A stretch of 64,000 nucleotides of DNA from Mycobacterium montefiorense (GTDB lineage Bacteria > Actinomycetota > Actinomycetes > Mycobacteriales > Mycobacteriaceae): positions 62,001-126,000 of the forward strand of contig NZ_BFCH01000048.1 of assembly GCF_003112775.1 (NCBI RefSeq). The letters are read 5' to 3'. Positions 59,159 to 64,000 of this stretch are shown here, in pieces; within the stretch, counting starts at the first letter, position 1; each line of letters begins with the position of its first letter. The notes beneath the pieces were generated by a model. The model ran no database searches. It had not been told where the DNA came from and was given only the letters and a program-made list of their open reading frames with translations. A program made the position numbers and the translations under genes.

Positions 59159-60325
59159 TCACTTCTGGGGGATCCGATGTGGGACAAAGGCTGCACCGTC
59201 GTCGGTGATCAGACCCGCGGTCTCGCGGATACCAAGCCCGGCCGCCGAATCGCCGACGATCCACGCACCCAACGCGGGACGCATGTCGTCGAATTCCGGC
59301 AGCGGGTCCAGCAACTGATAGACGTATCCCTCTTCGCCATAGACGCCGCCGGTAGCGGTTTCCATCCCGGCGCCGACGACGCTGATGTTCGAGCCCTCGC
59401 GACCCAGCTTGGGCTTACGCACGTACTCGGTCAGCTCGTGCGGATCATCGATATAGGCGGGCAACAGATTTGGGTGTCCCGGGTACATCTCCCACAGCAC
59501 ACCCAGAATTGCCTTGTTGGACAGCAACGTCTTCCACAGTGGTTCGATCCACGCCGTCTGCGGCAGGCTGGACACCACGTGCTTGCCGAACTCGTCGTCG
59601 AGCACCCACTCCCACGGGTAGAGCTTGAAGACCGCGTGGATCTGCGACTCTTCCAAGTCGACGAAGCGCTCCAAGGCGGAGTCCCAGCCGAGGTCCTCAA
59701 TCGTGAGGCCAACGGTCTGAAAGCCGGCCTCCGCGGCGGTTTCCTGCATATAGGTCGTGGTGATCTGGTCCTCGCCGGTGGCTTCCACGCCGGACCAGCT
59801 CAAGTGCAATTCGTCGCTGGGCAGCAGATCCCGCAGCTGCTTCCAGCGGGCGACTAGCTGCTCATGCAATGAGTTCCACTGGTCATCGCCCGGGGAAACG
59901 TCCTTAAGCCAATACCATTGCAGGATGGCGGCTTCCAGCAGCGTCGTGGGTGTATCGGCGTTGTACTCGAGCAGCACTGCCGGCCGTCGCCCGTCGTAAC
60001 GTAAGTCAAAGCGCCCGTACACATGCGGGTCGGCGCGGCGCCATGATTCGCCGATGGCCTGCCAACTCCATTCCGGCAGACCGAAATCCGCGTAGCGCTC
60101 CATCAGGACCACCTGCTCGACGGCGTTCAGGCACATCGAATGCAGCAGTTCGACATCGGCTTCCAGCGCCAGGATCTCGTCCATCTCGAATTCGTAGTGC
60201 ACCGATTCATCCCAATACGGCCGGTCCCGGCCCCTGGCATCGCGCGCGGGTGTCCCATACACCAGTCCTTGCGATTCCACGGTCGCCTGCCAGTTCGGTC
60301 GCGGCTGCGCCCGCACCCGCTTCAC
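59159..60325 (-). CDS. Glutathionylspermidine-synthase-like ATP-grasp ligase (YgiC/YjfC type)
   Basis: 388 residues from GTG 60325 (VKRVRAQPRPNWQATVESQGLVYG), the normal length and start of the single-domain YgiC/YjfC branch. Mg-ATP residues known from the E. coli synthetase domain are recognisable: Arg105 and Asp107 in YGRFDLRYDG, Glu120 and Asn122 in LLEYNADTPTTLLEA. Further conserved parts are HAVFKLYPWEWVLDDEFG, EPLWKTLLSNKAILGVLWEMYPGHPNLLPAY and YVRKPKLGREGSNISV. Family chemistry is ATP-dependent amide bond formation between a carboxylate and an amine such as spermidine. Mycobacteria use mycothiol rather than glutathione, so the acceptor is probably something else. The start overlaps the previous gene (GTGA). 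Confidence 0.88.
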   Translation of the reverse strand: MKRVRAQPRPNWQATVESQGLVYGTPARDARGRDRPYWDESVHYEFEMDEILALEADVELLHSMCLNAVEQVVLMERYADFGLPEWSWQAIGESWRRADPHVYGRFDLRYDGRRPAVLLEYNADTPTTLLEAAILQWYWLKDVSPGDDQWNSLHEQLVARWKQLRDLLPSDELHLSWSGVEATGEDQITTTYMQETAAEAGFQTVGLTIEDLGWDSALERFVDLEESQIHAVFKLYPWEWVLDDEFGKHVVSSLPQTAWIEPLWKTLLSNKAILGVLWEMYPGHPNLLPAYIDDPHELTEYVRKPKLGREGSNISVVGAGMETATGGVYGEEGYVYQLLDPLPEFDDMRPALGAWIVGDSAAGLGIRETAGLITDDGAAFVPHRIPQK

Positions 60326-60948
60326 GAGCCGCTGCTCTTCCCGGGGGACGAGCCACCCAGGCCGCCGCGCGAAATGCTGGTGCCCGACTTGGTGGTGATG
60401 TTGGCGCCCTTGGGCGCGACGGTCGAGCCACCGATCGGCCGCGAACCCACTGACCCCGAACTGCCGTAGTAATAGTGGTATTGGTGGCCACCGAAATAGT
60501 AGAAGCCGTTGAGCCCCGCCGTGTGTCCGGTGCAGTAGCTGTCCGGCACGATTATCGGTTGACCGTTCGGATCCTCTTGAACGCACTGGGCGGTGACATC
60601 GGGTGTCGAGAGCATCCAATATCCAAGGCCGGCAACGAGACCGACCACGCCGACAGCGGCCGCGGCACCCATCAACACGCGGCGCTGGTGGCGCTGCTTG
60701 TCCTCGGCCTCGATGCGTGCCTCTTCGAGTTCCTTCTGCTTTTTGGCGTACTTGTCCCGCGCCCGCATTTCGGCGGGCGTCGGCGGCCGCGGCTTGGTAG
60801 TCGCCGCATCCTGGAACTCGATACTGCCGCCGGACGAGTAGTCGCCCTCGGGTTCGGGTTGCTCGGTGTCGCCTTTGTCGGGTTGCTTGACCTGCTCGGA
60901 CTTGTCGTCCGCGGGCTCGCCGCCCTTCGGTGGCTCTTCGTCGGACAC
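60322..60948 (-). CDS. Single-pass membrane protein with YgiB-like C-terminus
   Basis: 208 residues, GTG start. A highly charged N-terminus (to about 60; Asp/Glu/Lys/Pro) is followed by a short coiled coil (EMRARDKYAKKQKELEEARIEAEDKQRHQRR), one membrane helix (VLMGAAAAVGVVGLVAGLGYWML, about 91-113), and an outer segment with two Cys (AQCVQEDP, DSYCTGH) and an aromatic patch FYYFGGHQYHYYYG. The tail is Ser/Gly-rich, ISRGGLGGSSPGKSSGS, and recalls the RGGFG-type tail of E. coli YgiB, the partner of YgiC. The stop overlaps the start of the ligase gene, so the two are co-translated. It could be the protein that the ligase modifies; that is inference. Confidence 0.65.
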   Translation of the reverse strand: MSDEEPPKGGEPADDKSEQVKQPDKGDTEQPEPEGDYSSGGSIEFQDAATTKPRPPTPAEMRARDKYAKKQKELEEARIEAEDKQRHQRRVLMGAAAAVGVVGLVAGLGYWMLSTPDVTAQCVQEDPNGQPIIVPDSYCTGHTAGLNGFYYFGGHQYHYYYGSSGSVGSRPIGGSTVAPKGANITTKSGTSISRGGLGGSSPGKSSGS

Positions 60949-61084
60949 CGCTACCGATCCTTCTCGCCGCGAACGGCGCCGTCACCCGTCGACCAAGCGA
61001 ACATGTAATGACAGAAGGCGGGCACGCGGGCAGTCTGCCACATTTGCTACGGCTGCGGCAGAGGTCAGCACCGAACGCGGTCGG

Positions 61085-61912
61085 CTAGCCCCACCAACGT
61101 TCCAGCACGCGTCCCACCCCGTCGTCGCTGTTGGGTGCGGTGACCTCGTCGGCGACGGCGAGCACCTCGGGGTGGGCATTGCCCATCGCCACGCCATGAC
61201 CGGCCCACCGCAGCATCGGAATGTCGTTGGGCATGTCGCCGAACGCCACCACCTGGCCGCTGTCGATCTCCAGCGGCCTGGCGATCTCTTCGATGCCGGT
61301 GGCCTTGCTGATTCCCAGTGGCACTATCTCCACCAGCCCGTTGTTGGTGGAGTAGGTGATGTCGCCCTCGACACCGACGTGCTTGACGAGTTCAGCCGCC
61401 ATATCGGCGCTGCGGGCGCCCGCCTGGCGGATCAACAATTTGATCGCCGGTGCGCTGAGCAGGTCTTCGATCGAGACCTCGGTGTTGTCCGGGTTCAGCC
61501 ACGCGTGCTCATAGCCCGGCGAACTTACGAACTGCGGGGTCGCGGTGTCGTGGGCGCTGCGCCCGATCCGCTCCACTGCCAGGCCCACACCCGGGATGAC
61601 GCGCATCGCAAGCTCAGCCAATTCGGCCAGGGAGTCGACGGGCAATGTGCGCGTCGAGACCACCCGGTCGTTGGCGGGGTCGTAGATGACGGCGCCGTTG
61701 GCGCACACCGCCATCGGTGCGAATCCCAGCTCGTCCACGATCGGGCGTATCCAGCGAGGCGGGCGGCCAGTTGCCACAACGAATTTGGCGCCGGCGGCGA
61801 CGGCGGCGCGCACTGCGTCGCGGGTACGCGGGGTGATGGTCTCGTCGTCGCCGAACAAGGTGCCGTCGACGTCGCAGGCAATCAGCGCCGGCCTTGGAGT
61901 CGGCGCCGTCAT
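61085..61912 (-). CDS. HAD-superfamily hydrolase, Cof-type (Rv3813c-like)
   Basis: 275 residues, HAD IIB (Cof) phosphatase. Motif I is LIACDVDGTLFGDDETI (nucleophile and acid Asp), motif II FVVATGRPPRW, motif III Lys in LGISKATGIEEIA, and motif IV VVAFGDMPNDIPMLRWAG. The cap domain lies between motifs II and III. Substrates of the family are sugar phosphates, FMN or PLP; the exact one is unknown. ATG 61912 starts 45 bases after the stop of the acyltransferase gene, so it probably belongs to the same transcript. Confidence 0.9.
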   Translation of the reverse strand: MTAPTPRPALIACDVDGTLFGDDETITPRTRDAVRAAVAAGAKFVVATGRPPRWIRPIVDELGFAPMAVCANGAVIYDPANDRVVSTRTLPVDSLAELAELAMRVIPGVGLAVERIGRSAHDTATPQFVSSPGYEHAWLNPDNTEVSIEDLLSAPAIKLLIRQAGARSADMAAELVKHVGVEGDITYSTNNGLVEIVPLGISKATGIEEIARPLEIDSGQVVAFGDMPNDIPMLRWAGHGVAMGNAHPEVLAVADEVTAPNSDDGVGRVLERWWG

Positions 61913-61957
61913 TGAGCTGTCACTAAGCCGATCCGCCTGTCCGGCCGGCCGCGCTGG

Positions 61958-62743
61958 TCAATGCCGGCCGCTTTGCGCGTCTCCCGGCCGGGTCACCCCG
62001 TCGGTGCCGTATTTCTTTGCCCGCTCTTGCAACTCGACCAGCCGGATCGCCTGGGAGTCGTCCCGGTTGGGCGCGCTGCCGCCCAGCCGCCGCGGCACCC
62101 AGAACTCCCCCTCCGGGTGTGGGTACTCCTCCTGCACCCGGTAGAGCAAGCCGTTCATGGCTTCGCGCAACGCGGCGTTGAGTTGCTCGACGCCACCCTG
62201 CGGCGGGATCGGCCTGCCGACGGACACGGTGATCGGAACCTTGTTGCGGAACACCTTCTTTGGATGGTCTTTCGGCCAAATGCGGTGGGCGCCCCAGACA
62301 ATCACCGGGATGACGGGCACCTGTGCTTCCAAGGCCATCCGTGCCGCGCCGGACTTGAATTCCCTGAGTTCGAAACTGCGGCTGATGGTGGCCTCGGGGT
62401 GCGTCCCGATCAGCTCGCCCGCGCGCAGCCGCTGCACGGCTGACGCGCAAGCGCCCTGCCCATTGCGGCGGTCCACCGGAATCAGCCGGGCGTGCTTGAT
62501 CACATAGTCGACGGCCTTCACGTCGGCCATCTCGGCCTTGATCATGAAGTACATGCGCCGGTTCCGCTCCCGCGCGGCGAACAAGGACGGTAGCCAGTCC
62601 AGGTAGCTGGTGTGATTCTGGGCAAGCAGTGCGCCGCCCCGTTGCGGAATGTTTTCGAGCCCGTGGAAAGTGAACTTGGTCCCATTCATCGCGACGAGCG
62701 AGGGAACGATCAACTCCCCGAACCGGTAGAACGGCTCTGCCAT
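61958..62743 (-). CDS. 1-acyl-glycerol-phosphate acyltransferase-like protein (PlsC type, Rv3814c-like)
   Basis: 261 residues. Lysophospholipid acyltransferase motifs: block I NHTSYLDWLPS (His and Asp of HX4D), block II around LIPVDRRNG, block III IGTHPEATISRSFELREFKSG, and block IV PVIPVIVWGAHRIWPK. It acylates a lipid or glycolipid with acyl-CoA or acyl-ACP at the membrane. Middle-to-last of three tandem paralogues. In block III it has THPEAT where its two neighbours have VYPEAT. ATG 62743 is 21 bases after the preceding stop. Confidence 0.92.
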   Translation of the reverse strand: MAEPFYRFGELIVPSLVAMNGTKFTFHGLENIPQRGGALLAQNHTSYLDWLPSLFAARERNRRMYFMIKAEMADVKAVDYVIKHARLIPVDRRNGQGACASAVQRLRAGELIGTHPEATISRSFELREFKSGAARMALEAQVPVIPVIVWGAHRIWPKDHPKKVFRNKVPITVSVGRPIPPQGGVEQLNAALREAMNGLLYRVQEEYPHPEGEFWVPRRLGGSAPNRDDSQAIRLVELQERAKKYGTDGVTRPGDAQSGRH

Positions 62744-62764
62744 GTCTTCTCCTTCGCTGTAAGG

Positions 62765-63514
62765 CTACTGGCGCGGGGGGCGGTTCGCTGCCCGCGCCGC
62801 GGCCTCGTCAGCCTCGATCTGCGCGGCCTCCTCCAATGTCGGTGCCGCTCCGCCCAGCCGGTGTGGCACCCAATATTGTCCGGCCGGGTGCGGATACTGC
62901 TGCTGCGCCTCGTAGAGCAGCTTGGTCATCGAGTCGCGCAGCGCCGCGTCGGTCTGCGCGATGTCGTCGGTGGCATGCAACGGCGGGCCGACCTGCACGG
63001 TGATCGGCACCTGGTGCCGGCCGAGGCGTCGGGGGTGGTCCTTGGTCCAGATCCGCTGCGCACCCCAGACGATGATCGGCACGATCGGGACGTCCGCTTC
63101 GCTGGCCATCCGGGCGGCGCCCGTCTTGAACTCCTTGAGCTCGAAGCTGCGGCTGATCGTCGCTTCCGGATAAACCCCGACCAGCTCGCCCTCGCGTAGC
63201 CGCTGCACGGCCACCGCATAGGCACCCGACCCGGCGTTGCGGTCCACCGGAATGGTGCCGGTCCGCTTGATCAGGAAGCTGACCACCTTCACTTGCTCCA
63301 TCTCGGCCTTGATCATGAATCGCAGCCGACGGCGCCGCCGCCGCATAGCCAGCCCGGCCGGCAGCCAGTCGATGTAGCTGGTGTGATTGATGGCGACCAC
63401 GGCACCCCCGCGCTCGGGGATGTTCTCCACCCCGCCGTAGCTGATCGCGGTGCCAGTGGCCAATACGCCCACCTGCGCCAGCAGCTCGCACGTGCGATAG
63501 GTCGGCTCCACCAT
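62765..63514 (-). CDS. 1-acyl-glycerol-phosphate acyltransferase-like protein (PlsC type, Rv3815c-like)
   Basis: 249 residues. Block I NHTSYIDWLPAGLAMRRRRRR, block II TIPVDRNAGSGAYA, block III GVYPEATISRSFELKEFKTGAARMA, block IV VPIVPIIVWGAQRIWTKDHPRRLGR. The C-terminus, PHPAGQYWVPHRLGGAAPTLEEAAQIEADEAAARA in pieces, repeats in all three paralogues. It lies 6 bases downstream of the third paralogue's stop. The natural acceptor is unknown. Confidence 0.92.
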   Translation of the reverse strand: MVEPTYRTCELLAQVGVLATGTAISYGGVENIPERGGAVVAINHTSYIDWLPAGLAMRRRRRRLRFMIKAEMEQVKVVSFLIKRTGTIPVDRNAGSGAYAVAVQRLREGELVGVYPEATISRSFELKEFKTGAARMASEADVPIVPIIVWGAQRIWTKDHPRRLGRHQVPITVQVGPPLHATDDIAQTDAALRDSMTKLLYEAQQQYPHPAGQYWVPHRLGGAAPTLEEAAQIEADEAAARAANRPPRQ

Positions 63515-63520
63515 CGGCAG

Positions 63521-64000
63521 CTACTCCGGCGCCCCCGCGGCTTGGGCCCGCCGAGCCGCGCGCGCGGCGGCCTCCTCGGCGTCTAGGCGCGCAGCGTCAG
63601 CCAACGATGGGGCGCCGCCGCCCAACCGGTGCGGTACCCAGAACTCACCAGCCGGGTGAGGTCCGTACTGTTCCTGCGCCTTTTCCAGTAAGTGCTGCAT
63701 CCGCGAGTGCAGCAGCCCCCGCAATTCCGGCACGCCCAGTGTCGGTTCGATCGGCTCGCCGACCAGCACTGTGATCGGCACCTTCGGGCGTCCGAGCTTT
63801 TTCGGGTGGTCCTTGGTCCAGATTCGCTGGGCGCCCCACACGATGTGCGGGACAATCGGCACCCCCGCCTCCACCGCCATCCGGGCGGCGCCGCTCTTGC
63901 ATTCCTTGATCTCGAAGCTGCGGCTGATGGTCGCTTCGGGATAAACCCCGACCAGCTCACCGTCCTTGAGGTTTCGGACGGCCGCTTCGTAGGAGGCGGC
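63521..64000 (-). CDS. PlsC-type acyltransferase (Rv3816c-like), 5' end outside window
   Basis: Only the C-terminal 159 residues are inside the window; the frame is open to base 64000. Block III GVYPEATISRSFEIKECKSGAARMA and block IV GVPIVPHIVWGAQRIWTKDHPKKLGR match the two neighbouring genes, and the tail again ends with HPAGEFWVPHRLGGGAPSLADAA. The HX4D block lies outside the window. First gene of the three-gene acyltransferase tandem in the direction of transcription. Confidence 0.9.
   Translation of the reverse strand, partial: AASYEAAVRNLKDGELVGVYPEATISRSFEIKECKSGAARMAVEAGVPIVPHIVWGAQRIWTKDHPKKLGRPKVPITVLVGEPIEPTLGVPELRGLLHSRMQHLLEKAQEQYGPHPAGEFWVPHRLGGGAPSLADAARLDAEEAAARAARRAQAAGAPE

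Noticed and set aside
1..64000. Insertion sequences, prophage or CRISPR-Cas
   Set aside because: No transposase, integrase, phage structural or cas gene was recognised; the IS1557 element found near accD4 in M. tuberculosis is absent.

Overview
The window is a chromosomal segment of a high-GC Mycobacterium. Gene content and order follow the arabinogalactan and mycolic-acid locus known from M. tuberculosis (Rv3777 to Rv3816c), and the proteins look orthologous throughout. It does not look like the M. tuberculosis complex. A flotillin/NfeD pair and a low-GC patch sit between the galactan transporter and the greA-like gene. An embR-type regulator lies directly upstream of embA, an arrangement described in M. 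avium. A polyamine/ATP-grasp cluster lies where M. tuberculosis has PE_PGRS62. DprE1 carries Ala instead of the benzothiazinone-target Cys. Species is not assigned. All family calls are from sequence recognition by eye.

Layout. 1-1786: tandem Rv2629-like genes (the first is cut by the window edge), then a tRNA-Ser(TGA) on the minus strand. 1916-9342: quinone oxidoreductase, a class-V aminotransferase-like protein, a polytopic membrane protein, the proteasome activator Bpa, and the galactan exporter (rfbE, rfbD) with galactosyltransferase glfT1. 9343-12243: NfeD-like and flotillin-like genes, then a low-GC stretch with one secreted ORFan. 12244-20622: greA-like gene, gtrA-like gene, dprE1, dprE2, aftA, embC, forming one tightly packed run that makes and uses decaprenyl-phospho-arabinose. 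20623-24019: accessory insert with two WCPG-motif secreted proteins, an arsR/SRPBCC/MDMPI cassette and embR. 24159-30712: embA-embB. 30713-34471: small secreted proteins, fadE35, and a mycolic-acid methyltransferase gene broken by one stop codon.

34486-46867, minus strand: accD4-pks13-fadD32 (mycolate condensation), culp6, mpt51, fbpA (mycolyl transfer). 47191-53715, minus strand: aftB, ubiA, PAP2 phosphatase, glfT2, glf (DPPR/DPA supply, galactan polymerisation, terminal arabinose). 53967-56697, plus strand: erp and a peptidoglycan amidase. 56746-60948: an ornithine/lysine-decarboxylase-spermidine-synthase fusion facing a three-gene operon (YgiB-like membrane protein, glutathionylspermidine-synthase-like ATP-grasp ligase, DUF350 membrane protein). 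61085-64000, minus strand: HAD phosphatase and three tandem PlsC-type acyltransferases, the last cut by the window edge.

As a whole the region builds the mycolyl-arabinogalactan wall: galactan synthesis and export, arabinose donor and transferases, mycolate assembly and mycolate transfer. The most unusual parts are the polyamine-ligase cluster, the natural DprE1 Cys-to-Ala change, the apparently PLP-lysine-less aminotransferase, palindromic inserts inside aftA, and the self-contained repressor cassette inside the emb locus.
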